A stretch of 64,000 bases of DNA from Camellia lanceoleosa (Eukaryota > Streptophyta > Magnoliopsida > Ericales > Theaceae). A program made the position numbers and the translations under genes. The notes under the pieces are model-generated. The model was not told the DNA's origin. It saw only the letters and a list, made by a program, of their open reading frames with translations, and searched no databases. Positions 12,366-24,031 of this stretch are shown in pieces. Location: the NCBI GenBank assembly GCA_025200525.1, contig CM045761.1, positions 98,742,182 through 98,806,181 on the forward strand. The letters are read 5' to 3'. Within the stretch, counting starts at the first letter, position 1. Each line of letters opens with the position of its first letter.

Positions 12366-12960
12366 CTGGAATATGTGACATTTTTGGGGCATGTAATCAA
12401 CAAGGATGGCATATCCGTTGACCTGTAGAAAATTAAGGCTATAGTGAACTGGCCAAAACCGACCACTGTGACAGAAGTTAGAAGTTTTCTGGGACTTACT
12501 GGCTATTACCACCAATTTGTGAAAAACTTCTCCAAAATTGCCATGCCATTGACTCAATTAACACAGAAAAATGTACCATTTGATTGGAATGACCAATAAG
12601 AATCTGCCTTTTAAGAATTGAAGACCAGATTAGTGACTACACCAATTTTGACTTTGCCTAATGGTATTGATAAGTTCTAAATCTACAGTGATGCTTCGTA
12701 CAAAGACTTAGGATGTGTACTAATACAAAATGGTAAGGTAATAGTGTATGCTTCGCGACAACTCCACTAACATGAGAAGAATTATCCAACCCATGACCTT
12801 GAACTTGCAGCTGTGGTTTTTTCTTTGAAAATCTGGCACCATTATCTATATAGTGACTTGTGAAGTGTATACGGACCATAAAGGTTTGAAACATTTCTTC
12901 ACTCAAAAAAACTGAACATGAGACAAAGAAGGTGGCTTGAATTGATTAAAGACTATGACT
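12366..12960 (+). pseudogene. Element C: connection and RNase H
   Basis: Read through stops, the sequence gives [41 protein letters not shown], then RNase H motifs IYSDASYKDLGCVLIQ (first catalytic Asp in SDAS), VIVYASRQL and [22 protein letters not shown] (Glu in LELA). A frame change occurs near 12855. It then joins HPGKANRVVDALSKK at about 12980. Stops at 12427, 12597, 12613 and 12678 disable it. Confidence 0.85.
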
Positions 12961-14621
12961 TACAGATTTTGTACCATCCTGGGAAAGCTAACAGAGTGGT
13001 AGATGCTTTGAGTAAAAAGGCAATTGGGAATTTGGCATGCTTACTTACCAGCCAGAAGGAGTTGTTATGTGACTTCGAAGAGAATGGAATTGAAATTGTG
13101 ATGCGTGCACATGGTGGAGTCTTAGTAGCTATTTTTTCACAACCAGCTTACATTGGGGAGATTAAAGAAAAGTAAGTGCAAGATGAATTTTTGCAGAAGA
13201 TTGTTAATGAGATTGATTCAAAACCGAGGCTCGAATTTGTGTTTTAAAGAAATGTGTTGAAATTTCAGGGTAGGTTTTGTGTACTGAATTATTCTGAACT
13301 AAGAAAACGTGTTATGACTGAGGCTCACAATTCCACATTTGCTATGCACCCTGGACATACAAAGATGTACCATGATTTGAAATAGAATTTTTGGTGACCT
13401 GGAATTAAAAAGTGTATTGCTGACTATGTCGCTAAGTGTTTGCATTGGCAACAAGTGAAAGTAAAACATCAACGACCCGCTGGACTGCTTCAGCCACTTC
13501 CAATGCCGAAATGGAAATGGGAGCATATTACAATGGACTTCATTGTTGGACTACCTCATTCCTCTCAAGGTATGGACTCTATCTGGGTCATTGTTGATTG
13601 TTTGACTAAATCTGCTCACTTTTTTCTTGTGAAAACTTTTTTTAATGCGGATAAATTGGCTAACATATACATGAATGAAATTGTGAGATTGCATGGAGTC
13701 CCTGTGTTTATTGTATCTGTCATCTGATAGAGACTCCAAGTTCACCTTAAGATTTTGGCAAAGTTTACAACAAGCCTTGGGAACTGAATTGCAACTTAGT
13801 AGTGCCTACCATCCACAAATAGACGGTCAGTCAGAAAGAACGATATAGACTTTGGAGGATATGCTGAGAATGTGTGTTGGATTTTTAGGGAAATTGGGAG
13901 GCCTATTTACCTTTAGCCAAATTTGTGTGTAACAACAGCTACCACTCAAGCATTGGAATGGCTCCTTATGAAGGAAGTGCCAATCTCTGGTTTGTTGGGC
14001 TGAAATAGGGGATAGACCATTATTGGGACCAGAATTGGTTTAAGAGATGATTAAGAAAGTGAAAATGATACAACAACGGCTGAAAACTACGCAGAGTCGT
14101 CAAAAGAGTTATGCCGATGTCTGAAGAAGAGACGGGGAATGTGAAGTCGATGATCACGTGTTCATCAAAGTGACCCCGATGAAAGGTCAAACATGGTTTG
14201 GAGTTAAAGGAAAGTTGGCACCTCGGTACATCGGACCACATGAGATCATCAAGAAAATCAATCCAGTGGCGTATCAAGTGGCCTTACCTCCAGTTATGGA
14301 AAATATACACAATGTTTTCCACATTTCTACGCTTCGGGACTATTTCAAGATCCACTTCATGTCATTGAACCAACCCATGTACTTCTGAAAGATGATTTTA
14401 TTTATGAAGAACGGGCAACATAGATTTTTAACCGCTGAATCAAAAAATTGAGAAACATGGAAATCCCATTCATGAAGATAGACTGGCAAAGTCATAGAGG
14501 GACGTATACAACGTGGGAAACCAAAGAAGACATCATGAAGAGATATCCTGATTTGTTCCCATTGGACCCGACGTTCTTCCATAATGAAGGTAATTTGAGT
14601 TTGGATGACCAAACTCTTTAA
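12961..14621 (+). pseudogene. Element C: integrase with chromodomain-like tail
   Basis: The HHCC region near 13320-13450 reads AHNSTFAMHPGHTKMYHDL ... CLHWQQVK, where the last zinc-binding cysteine is replaced by tryptophan. The DDE core begins TMDFIVGLPHSSQGMDSIWV, continues after a frameshift near 13725 with [14 protein letters not shown], and has the catalytic Glu in [13 protein letters not shown] followed by a TAG. The C-terminal part (14158-14390) reads KVTPMKGQTWFGVKGKLAPRYIGPHEI and NVFHISTLRDYF. A last block TYTTWETKEDIMKRYPDLF resembles the chromodomain end of chromoviruses. The frame closes at 14621, eleven bases before the LTR. Confidence 0.85.
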
Positions 14622-14632
14622 GGAGGGATGAT
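14619..14632 (+). other. Polypurine tract of element C
   Basis: TAAGGAGGGATGAT lies between the end of the polyprotein and the LTR start TGTAACAACCCC. It is the expected plus-strand primer for reverse transcription. Confidence 0.75.
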
Positions 14633-15034
14633 TGTAACAACCCCGACCTATGTTTAATCAATAAACCGTGATTAAGAATGCCTAATGAGTAGTTAAGAAA
14701 AAATTCTGAGTTAATTGCATGTGTTTTGTGTCAATTGTGCTTATATATGTCTGACGTAGGAATATCTGTGTAAATTTCTATTTCAATATACGAATTGAAG
14801 GCCTTATTTTCCTTCGAACACGGAATTGCTTAGGTTTATGTGTTATTTAGGATTTTTAGAATTTTATGGTTAGTATAATTAAATTCTAATTCAGATCCAA
14901 ATAGTTAGAATAGAATAATTAAATTGACTATAATCAACTAAGTCTAACCTAGCCTAATTAGCTTAAGTTAATCACACCATATAGGTGACATAAACTAAGT
15001 AGAAATTCATTCTTCATCATCTTTTGAATACAAA

Positions 15035-15038
<4 letters not shown>

Positions 15039-15092
<54 letters not shown>

Positions 15093-15109
15093 CGAGAGAG
15101 AGAGAGAGA
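15039..15109. repeat. (TG)n(AG)n compound microsatellite
   Basis: A TG run to about 15074, then an AG run with one CG interruption, within LTR C. Confidence 0.95.
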
Positions 15110-15349
15110 TTGAATTCAAGACTTGGAGAAGAGGAATTGTGAAGAAAAAGAGAGAATTTGAGAGAATTAAGCTTCTACACTTAAACTCAAAGCTTAGGTA
15201 AGAGTTCAACCTTTGATCTAAGAAATTAAGTTAATTAGAATGTGAATTCAAAAGACTAAGTAGAGTAACACAAGAATTGAACTGAGAATGTAGAATTATA
15301 GATTATGCATGCATATTTCATCAAGTTTTGAAGTTGTTTTTCAAGAATA

Positions 15350-15565
15350 CTCACATGCATGTAGTTGTCTTAGCTTTGGTATGGGAAATTCATCATGTTT
15401 CATGCCATTTTATCTCAGTTAGTTATATTTTGGAAGTTGAGAGCTCAAATCATCACATGCATGTAGTTGTCTTAGCTTTGGTTTGGGAAATTTATCATGT
15501 TTCATGCCATTTTATCTCCATTAGTTATATTTTGGAAGTTGAGAGATCAAACCATCACATGCATG
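15350..15565 (+). repeat. Direct duplication within LTR C
   Basis: The segment CACATGCATGTAGTTGTCTT followed by TAGCTTTGGT-TGGGAAATT-ATCATGTTTCATGCC recurs about 103 bases later with few differences. It explains the internally repetitive ORF in this place. Confidence 0.85.
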
Positions 15566-17125
15566 TGTTAAACACAAAGTTTGGAGCATGATTTTGAAGA
15601 AATGTCATGGTTTTGGGCTTTGATTTTGAGAATTGATCTTCAATTCATGTTTCTACTTAAGTTTCCAAGTGTTCTTTCAAATTTTGGTCCAAAGGAACAA
15701 GTTTTGGTGCTGTGGAATTGAGTTTTGAACATAAAACACAAATCTCGAAATTCCAGAGTTCACACTCTTCGCTCGAGTAGTGAAAGCTTAGCTCGAGCGA
15801 ATAATGCAAGCTCCCAGTACTTTTGCAAACATGAGCCTTGGCTTGAGCGACAGAATCTGCAATCGAAGGACCACCCTTTGTTTTTAGACTTGGCTCGAGC
15901 AACCAAGATCTTCACTCTAGCATAAAATAAGAGCTCTTAGAAGTTTTGCAGACCAAATGGTCCACTCGAGCAACCAAAGTTGCGCTCGAGCGAACTACCC
16001 TATTTTCTGAAATTTTCCAGGTGTTTTCAAAGTACATTTTAACATCCGCATTGCATCCTAGGCATTTCTAAGCCTTAATTAAGACACAATAATGAGGATA
16101 AGGATTAGAAACACACCAAGATAAAAATGAAATAAGTTAAGTATTTTTCGAGTGTATGTTTTAATGTGTGTTTATTATGTGTTTGTGTAGGTTACGCACC
16201 ATAGACCGTCTGATCCATTTGATTTTTCTATTCTGCTTTTGGAGCTATTTGTGAGTAGCAGCTCTGTAAAGTTAAGTTTGACTTTAAGTATTTTTTCAAC
16301 AATATGATCTGATCTGTTTTCTGAAACGCTATTTTGTGAATCATGAATGATTGTCCATATTTTTGAAATGTATTCGTGGCATTCTTATCATCATGTGATA
16401 CATGTTATCTGCTTTGTATCTGCTCTATAAACATCCCATATAATTATGGGTCATCTGTACATCTCATGAGCCATTTGTATATGGATCCTTATGAATGTCC
16501 CATGTGAACATGGGTCATCTGTACGTCTCATGTATTCATGAGTCATCAGATTTATTAACGCTATAGATGTACCACGTATGATTATCTGTGAGAATCTGCT
16601 ATGACTATGAATCTATTTTTGAATTGAACTCTGATTTTTGAATCTAATGTGGACATCATTCATAAAACTTTTACTCTGTTGTTATTCACTAGATCTAAGT
16701 CACTATATTATTTATGTATGTAGGTGATCAAGTGCATGACAAGGCTTAAGACTTCTAGTCTGGATCTGTTGGTGTCAGCCAACTTGTGCGCCTCTCGAGG
16801 AGGTTCTGAAAGTCTTTTTGTGGCCAAGTTCTGTGGCTTGTGTTTATGAACAAGTTTTCAAGTTTTAAGTTTTATGTTCTTTTCTTTTGTTAGGATAAGT
16901 TTATGTTCCTTTTTGTATGTGGGACTGACGTTCTGTTATATGTAAAAATAAGTTTAAAATTTATTGTCCCATATAAGTCTACACAGCGCTATGGACATTG
17001 GATGTTTGATATTTGCTCCCGCTAGCCCCCTTATTATGTTAATCTATGTCAGAGGCCTTCAGTAATCGTAGGATTATTAGCTGGTTATGATACCAAAACT
17101 ATAGGAGCGGGTTTGGGTCGTGACA

Positions 17126-17805
17126 AAGGGGTCGTGGGAGAGGCATTTGCCTTCAGTGGAGTTTTCCTACAACAGTAGCTTCCAGGTGAGTATTGGCATG
17201 GCACCGCTTAAGGCCTTGTATGGCCAATCGTGTAGATCTCTTGTGTGTTGGCTGAAGTGGGTGATGCACCTATGATAAGCCTTGAGTTAATCTGAGAAAT
17301 GATGGAGAATGTTGTACTTATCCGTAAGAGGTTGGTTTCGACTCAAAGTCGTCAGAATAGCTATACCGACCGTAGAAGGAGGTCGTTATCATTTGAGGTA
17401 GGAGATCACATCTTCTTGAAAATATTACCTAGATGGGGTTTGATGAGGTTTGGGCAGAGCGAAAAGTTCTCTCCTAGATTTATTAGGCCTTTTGAGATCC
17501 TAGAGCTTATTGGGGAGGTAACTTATCATTTGGCCTTGCCGCCACAGCTTTCTAGGTCCATGACGTATTCCATATCTATAAGCTTCGAAAGTATGAGCCA
17601 AATCCATCACAAGTGTCGGATTGGACTGAGTTAGAGGTAGATAAAGATGCCTGGTTAGAGTCCTAGATACACGGGACCAAGTCTTGCGAGCAAGACAATT
17701 CCATTGGTAAAGGTGTTGTGGAGACACCACGGGGTAGATGAGTCGACTTGGGAACGTGAGGTGGAATTCCATGAGAAGTATCCGGGTCATTTAGTTAATG
17801 TTTGA
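17126..17805 (+). pseudogene. Integrase C-terminus of gypsy element B, interrupted by element C
   Basis: Immediately after LTR C the frame reads [19 protein letters not shown] and [13 protein letters not shown], the integrase segment after the DDE core. It continues through SLSFEVGDHIFLKILPRWG, FSPRFIRPFEILELIGEV and YHLALPPQL, with frame changes near 17285 and 17560. It ends VKVLWRHHGVDESTWEREVEFHEKYPGHL and a stop at 17805, a chromodomain-like tail. The upstream part is absent: the first residue lies at the insertion point of element C, whose 5' half has itself been replaced. Confidence 0.85.
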
Positions 17806-18011
17806 AACGTGTAATGAAAATCTTGCTATGATTATATGTGAACATTTTATATGTTTTGGGCAAAATGAATTGTATATTCAATATTGAAAACTTGTTTATC
17901 ATTGTTTTGAGAATGAATGATTGGTGGATGGGTCATGGTTATGAGTTGTTGTAATTAATTTAAATGCAGTGGTTATTATGTTAATTTAAAAATTTTGGGG
18001 ATGAAATTCTT

Positions 18012-18024
18012 TAAGGGAGGAGGT
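18012..18024 (+). other. Polypurine tract of element B
   Basis: TAAGGGAGGAGG, about 205 bases after the end of the polyprotein and just before the inferred LTR start. Such GGGGGAGG tracts precede the 3' LTR in plant chromoviruses. Confidence 0.65.
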
Positions 18025-20117
18025 TATAGTGATTCTGGTTTAAACTCAACCCGTTCCTTGTTTTGGATCTAAGTTTTCTTGTCTTGATGATTGTTCATGT
18101 CTTCTTCCATCTTATTCCTTGTTGAGTTTAGGTATTGGAGTGTCTTGGTTGTGTTTGAAACAGGTTGAGAGTTAGTCTTTTTAAAACTGTGCTGCCCAGA
18201 TTTTGGCTTGTTTGCTCGAGCAAACTTTCTTGCGCTCGAGCAAACCTTGAGAACTTCTAGTACTTTTGCAGTCTGCAAAACTACTGAGAGTATGTCATTC
18301 TTCGCTCAAGCGGTGTTTCTTGCACTCAAGCGGTCTTGGCTTGAGTGGTCCTTCTTGCTCTCGAGTAGTCTTTTAAAACTATCAGTATTTTTGTAGGCCT
18401 ACAAAAGTACCAAGAGGGTGGTGTTCTTCGCTCGAGTGGTACTTTGTTTGCTCGAGCGGTCTCTTTTTTTATATCTGGTCGCTCAAGCGACCATTCTTGT
18501 GCTCGAGCAGTCTGCACGTATATCAGTCCGTAAAGTTACCTTTTTGAGTCACTTTTTCATATCTCTCTTTTTAAACACCTCCAAAACCTAAATCTAGACT
18601 CTCTCTCTCTCTCTCTCTCTCTAGAAATCATCTTCTACCCTCAAATACACCTTGATCTAGTGGTTTCTCAACCCTTGTCCTTTGGAGAAAAAGGTAGAGC
18701 TCACCTAGAGTTTTTATTTGATTAAAACAAAGTTCGTTTTTGGCTTCATTAAGTTTCAACTCTTGTTCTTCTTGGTCTTTGTCTTTGTGGTAAGGATTTA
18801 TCCTCACTTTAGTATGGTTTTTAACTTAGTTATTTGATTTTCTAAGCTATGTTGCAATTTGGGGATTTTTAAACAAAAATCTAGGGTTTCGGTTTAAAAA
18901 TTTAGAATAGGGGTTTTCAAAATGGGTTCTTGTATATGATTGTGGCTTTGTAAAAATGGTTAGGTTGTGATAAATGGTACATTTTATCTTTAGGAATTGA
19001 TTTTTAAAGAAATAGGGTTTTGCCCTTAATTGTGAACATTTGATTTTTGTAAAGAGGAAATGGAATTGAAGTTGGTTTTATGGAATTAGAACAATGATGA
19101 TGATAATGATGGAGTTGGATATGAATTATCACTCCTAATTGGAAATGTTGGAAAATATATATGTATTGAAAATTAATTATCTGTTTAGAGATATCTGTTT
19201 GGGGCTATCAGTGAAGGATAGCTATAATTGTTGTAGAAATTGTATGAGAATTAGGTGAATTGAAACTAATTTCTCATCCATTGCATTGAGCATTGTAACA
19301 TATTTAACACATTGAAAATGATTATCATTTTGAGAAAAATGGGTAAATACCTTGGTGAATCTAGGTAAGAGTGTAGTTGTAGTATTATGTTGGCCTGTGT
19401 GTCTTTGGTGAAAGTCCAAAAACCTACGCGGATAGATGTCGAGCCTTTCGGTTAGTACCCGGTAAAAATGGTAATTGGTATTGTTTGTAGCCTACTTGCA
19501 GACACATCCTAGGCATTCCTAATGTTGTATCCACCACCCTATTTTCTATTGTAAAGAAAGTGATTTCATGAATTGTGATATAACTTGGCATTACATGGTT
19601 TTTGGAAAGTGATATAAAATGTTTTTGGTATGAGCATTGCATATGCATTCACCTTATAACTCTGTTAAGATTCATACACTATGTTAGAATATTTTTATTG
19701 GGTTTTGGCTCATCCTATGTGGAAAACCATTTTCAGGTGCAAATGATATGCCTCCACTAAGGCAATAGCTTGGAAGGACTTGGAGCCAAGAGTTTCTTTT
19801 TTTGTTATTGTTGTATTTATTTTGTACAAGCCTAGGGCTTCATTTCTATTGAGTTTAAACTTAGTTTTGTTGCAACTAAGCACCATCTTGGAAAGATGTG
19901 GCTAATAGGGCATTATTATATATGTTTAGCTCTTATTTTATATCTTTTGTTTATAATACATGCTATAGATTCAGGGTTACAGCTTATAAATGTATAAATG
20001 CATGTGCTACTCTTTTGTACACTTGAAGTATATGAATGGAAGGACTTTATTCTCGGATTATGATGTTGTTTCATTAATCATTACTCTCGGTTATTGTAAT
20101 TATTCCGGGGGTTTACA
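18025..20117 (+). mobile_element. 3' LTR of element B
   Basis: Begins just after the polypurine tract (TTATAGTGATTC, an altered TG start) and is taken to end at CCGGGGGTTTACA (20117); an earlier end at GGGTTACA (19982) is possible. A strong cluster of GCTCGAGC motifs lies at 18205-18515, including the perfect palindrome GTTTGCTCGAGCAAAC. A (CT)n run is at 18597-18624. The small ORFs inside carry no known domains. Confidence 0.6.
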
Positions 20118-20408
20118 AAAAGTGATATTTAAGAATTTCTCCAAAGCCATAGGAATATATTTCTTAATTCCAAATATGGGGTTGATTCAAAGTATAATCC
20201 ATCTTTCTAGATCTTTAAAAGGCAACTTAGAAAAAATAGACAAGGCAAGAAGATGGCTTTATTTACCACTGATACCTAACCATCGCCGTTCACTCCACCA
20301 AAAGCCTTTCCCTTTGACCTATGCATAGATGTAGCATGTTTTACTTTATCTCCAATCAATTTGTTTCATTATTGTTGATTTGTGGACAAATTTAATTTAG
20401 GAATTTTA
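20118..20408. other. Short unassigned stretch
   Basis: An open plus-strand frame runs into this segment from the LTR B end, but it has no recognisable domain. I see no gene. Confidence 0.4.
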
Positions 20409-20711
20409 AGGGTGTGTTTGGTTTGTGTTTGTAGAGTAGTTTTTGAGACAAAATGTACGAAAACTTGTTTGGTTTACCTTTTTTCAGAAATGGTTTTGGA
20501 AAATTGTTTGGGGGAGAGAGTTTTAAAAAAAGTGATTGATTTGATGTATATGAGAGAGAGAGAGAGAGAGAGAGTGATTTTGGAAAGTAGGTAATGAAAC
20601 AAAATTTTGAGATTTTTTTTGAAAAAATTTGTTTGGTTTGATTACTCTTGAAAATTTGTTTGTAGAGAATTTTTTTCAATTTTTTTTTGAAAAACAAACC
20701 AAACAAGGCCT
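20409..20711. mobile_element. MITE-like element with TTTGGTTTG inverted ends
   Basis: About 303 bp bounded by AGGGTGTGTTTGGTTTG on the left and CAAACCAAACAAGGCCT on the right, that is inverted ends sharing TGTTTGGTTTG. This terminal sequence is common in small hAT-type non-autonomous plant elements. No coding capacity and no convincing target duplication; it holds a (GA)n run at 20551-20574. Confidence 0.6.
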
Positions 20712-20731
20712 AAATCTCTTCTCTCATATCT

Positions 20732-20732
<1 letters not shown>

Positions 20733-20769
<37 letters not shown>

Positions 20770-20960
20770 TATTATTTTTTGTGTCTCTGTGTTAAAATAC
20801 AAAATTTCTCTCTGCTTTTATGTATTGAAACACAAAATTTTATATGTCCTTATGTTTCTCTGTGTTGAAACACATAATTTTTTTTTGTGTGTCATTGTGT
20901 TTTCTCTATTTCTGTGTTATTTCTCTATGTTTCTGTGTTTTTCTCTATGTTGACACAAAT
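20733..20960. repeat. (CT)n run followed by degenerate TTTCTCTGTGTT repeats
   Basis: A pure CT run to 20766, then about 180 bases in which TTTCTCTGTGTTGAAACACA-like blocks recur imperfectly at 20- to 60-base spacing. The ORFs here are low-complexity. Confidence 0.7.
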
Positions 20961-22240
20961 TTTTTTGTCACTATGTTTTTTTCAGTCTCTGAGTGAAATT
21001 TCACTCTATACAAAGTTAGAGAAATTTCACTACTACATAACAACAAACATGGTAAAATTTCATGAATTATTTCTTGAGACTGTCATATTATTCATAGATC
21101 TTATTTAAAATATATTTCCATTAAGATTATAAAAATATAAATGTTATATAAAAAAAATAGAGATGCAAATTAAAAGTTACTAAATTTTAAAATTTTAAAA
21201 TCAGTTAAACAATGTAAAAGGTAACTAACTATAGGAGGTATTTTTGTCCAAAATGGTTAACCATATTTGTTGAAGGACCTAAACTACTACTAGAAAATTA
21301 TTTATCCTTATTGTTCTAAAGTATTAGTAGTAAGGATCTGGCAAAAAAAACAAAATAATCCAAAAGTCCAATCCTTAATACGAAATCAAAAAACAAAACT
21401 CTTTTTATTAGTAAAGTTCAAATTAGTTGATTTCATTTACCAAACTTCAACCCAACCAAAAGTTACCACTATGAGATTGAACTTTTTTTTCGTGGTTCTC
21501 TATAATTTTTAAATTTTATATTATTTCGAGTTCTGTTTCAATTGCTTGTTAACTTTACTTAAAAATTGAATTCCCTAGAATTTGAATTGATTTTTACTTG
21601 TTAGATTGTAGATTGAATGGTTTATTTAATCAGACTTCCAAAGTATATATTTATATATGAATAAAAAGAAAAAAGAAGAAGAATTAATTCAATCTCAAGT
21701 AAGAGTTCTTGATTCAATTTTGCAGATAGAAATACAAGAATAATAATGTTTAAATAATACTATAGTATAATTGATTCTTTCTTTCTTTTCTTTTTCTTTT
21801 CTTTTTTTTTTATAATTGCAGATTATTATTATTATTGCAAATGGTTAAAATATAAAGCAACAAAGCTAAATTTTATATTTTTGAAATAATTTTTTAAAAT
21901 AAATTTTAATTTTTTTAAGTGATTTATATGAATGCAGAGGTCCATATCAGGAGTGCACGTAGAACCCCTGAGAAAACTCAAGACTAGTCCTATATGCAAA
22001 TCAACCCAAACAAACAGCATAATACCGGATAGAGGAATGCTGTTGTGATGCTCGATGGAGACTTGTTTCAGACTTATTTCGATAATTTGAATCGTTTATA
22101 TTGTATAGTTCGTCAAATAGATTATTCATTAAAAAATCAAATTAATTGGACATATATAACTTCATAAAAAAACCACATTTGTTTTTTAAAAATTAAGCAC
22201 TTAACATGGTTTTAATAAATTTTTTAAAAACAATAAGACT
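20961..22240. other. AT-rich intergenic DNA, nothing recognised
   Basis: No domain-bearing ORF, clear LTR end or inverted-repeat element seen. It ends at the target site of the CACTA element. Confidence 0.5.
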
Positions 22241-22760
22241 CACTACAAAAAAATTGATTTTTTGCGACGGTAAAATATCGTCGCTAATACTCCTAATGCC
22301 GTCGCTAATACTTTTTGCGATGGCAAAATGACTTTTTGCGACAGCAAGAGGGGGGTCGCAGCTGAAGGGGTTGCAAAAGAGTTTTTGCGACGGCAAGTGC
22401 CGTCGCTAATGTTTTGCGACGACACCGTGCAGTTGCTAATAACGTTTGAAATTTCTTGACTTTTTTGCGACAATCCTATTTTACCGTCGCTAATAATCAT
22501 TTTTTTTGAAAAAAAACACTGTTTTTTGCGGCGGTGTGGTGCCGTCGCAAAAAGTATAAAAAAAATATGAAATTTTCTATTTTTTGCAACAGTGTAATGC
22601 CGTCGCAAAAAATATTAAAAAATAATAAAATTTCTATTTTCAATAATAAAATTTTTATTTTTTGCGACAGTATAATGTCGTCGCAAAAAATAAAACCTGT
22701 AACAAAATTAATAAAAATATTAAAATTTTCTATTTTTTCCGACGATGGTGCCGTCTCTCA
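22241..22760. repeat. Left subterminal repeat region of the CACTA element
   Basis: Roughly ten copies of TTTTTGCGACGGY or its complement, in both orientations and often paired as short palindromes (GCGACGGCAAGTGCCGTCGC, 22386-22405). The frequency is far above chance for this AT-rich DNA. Confidence 0.85.
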
Positions 22761-23228
22761 CTCTCTAAAAGCTGATTATTTACATTCCATTCACAAAAAC
22801 ATCATAACAGAAAATAAAAATAAAAATAAAAATTGATAAAACCATCAAATTCAATATTTTACAAAGAACAATAAAACTGTACATGTTCATAAAAGCATAT
22901 TTAAATTATAAAATTCACCTCAATCCTAAAAAAAAAAAAAATAATAAAATAAAATCTAAAATTCACCAATCAGCACATTGGATATTTAAATGCACTTACA
23001 AAAAATTAAAAAAAATAAAAAAAATTTCAACAAGATTTCAATTTTGAGCCTATTTCAAAAATCAAGCTGCAAATTCTTTACTTCTAGAATCAGATCTTCC
23101 CCTCGACAAAATTTATTCTTTTGACCTACAAATAAATAGATAACAGTTGCAAATTATAATCTTTTGGAGAAACCCACTATTTAAACACTAGTAATGAAGA
23201 CAATGAAGACTGTGGAAAGAACACTTAC

Positions 23229-23282
23229 GTTGTCATCAGGAACAACTGCATATCTCTCAATTGGAGAAACCAAAGCTTTCCC
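23229..23282 (-). pseudogene. Exon-like segment of unidentified captured gene
   Basis: On the minus strand a 54-base open segment is flanked by a good acceptor (GGTGAGCAG before it) and a consensus donor (GTAAGT after it). It encodes GKALVSPIERYAVVPDDN in the one frame without stops. A possible next exon follows an acceptor TTATTTGTAG near 23128 and closes in frame within about 12 codons. I do not recognise the family. It lies downstream of the phosphatase exon and could belong to the same or a second captured gene. Confidence 0.4.
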
Positions 23283-24031
23283 TGCTCACCAAAATAATAA
23301 TAATAATAATAATGAAATTCAATGTAGTCCAAAATGGTGTAATAAACTCTTATTGTAATATACTTGGGGAATTTTTTCATGTTTGATGGGAGTGGGAAGG
23401 GTTGGACTTAAAGACCTGTCTTGGATTGTAGAATACACAAATTTATTTTGTAGGAACTCACATGCAGAGGGTCCATCATAAAGAATTGTGAGAAGAATAC
23501 TAATATGTGATTACAATTAACTCTATATATGGTAGTTAATCAGGTGTAACGAGCCAAATTCAGTGGCCAATAACTTCAGACTAAATATTGACATTGTTCT
23601 TAATCCAAAATGGCCTCATGCTCTATATAGTCATTTTATATAAGTAAAATTTTATAACAATCATCTCCTGGAGGGGGAAAAAAACATATATTTAAAAAAA
23701 AAAATTTTAAAGGCATATCTACATGCATAAAGTGTAGGTACTATACTTTTATGTGCATTGGTTTTGATTTCCAATTCGACACAAAATTGTAACCTTCGAG
23801 ATCAAGAACCACTTGTTCTGCTTTGTTTTCTAGCTAACTCGTTCCCACATATGCCAATTGGTCCACCGGAAAACAATGATAGTCAACATAAAGACCAGGA
23901 TGTACTCAAAGACATGTATACAAATTATGCATGAAAAACCAACTTAAAGAGAATTCATACCCTAAAGCATTTCCAAAGTAAATTTAAAAATTGGCAATAC
24001 AATTAGACCATGTATCTTCTAAAATCCATAC

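Larger units (their letters stand above)
10936..14621 (+). pseudogene. Ty3/gypsy polyprotein remnant, element C (gag end to integrase)
   Basis: 5'-truncated but otherwise nearly full-order gypsy polyprotein: zinc knuckles, protease, reverse transcriptase, RNase H, integrase and a chromodomain-like tail. It is broken by many stops (for example at 11296, 11932, 12363, 12427) and frameshifts near 13725 and 13900. The gag N-terminus and 5' LTR are missing; the left edge coincides with the A2 LTR. The element ends at a polypurine tract and a 3' LTR. Domain order PR-RT-RH-INT is diagnostic of Ty3/gypsy, and the C-terminal KGKLAPRYIGP and TWETKEDI motifs fit chromovirus-type elements. Domains are listed separately below. 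Confidence 0.9.
14633..17125 (+). mobile_element. 3' LTR of element C
   Basis: 2493 bp, starting TGTAACAACCCC and ending GGGTCGTGACA. The end is supported by a family member in the opposite orientation at 34703-37263, which shares the last roughly 40 bases (GGTTATGAT...GGTCGTGACA). It holds a (TG)n(AG)n run at 15039-15109, a direct duplication near 15350-15560 (about 110 bp, block CACATGCATGTAGTTGTCTT twice), and a GCTCGAGC motif cluster at 15765-15995. At 17126 the sequence switches directly to another element's integrase, so C inserted into B. Confidence 0.8.
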
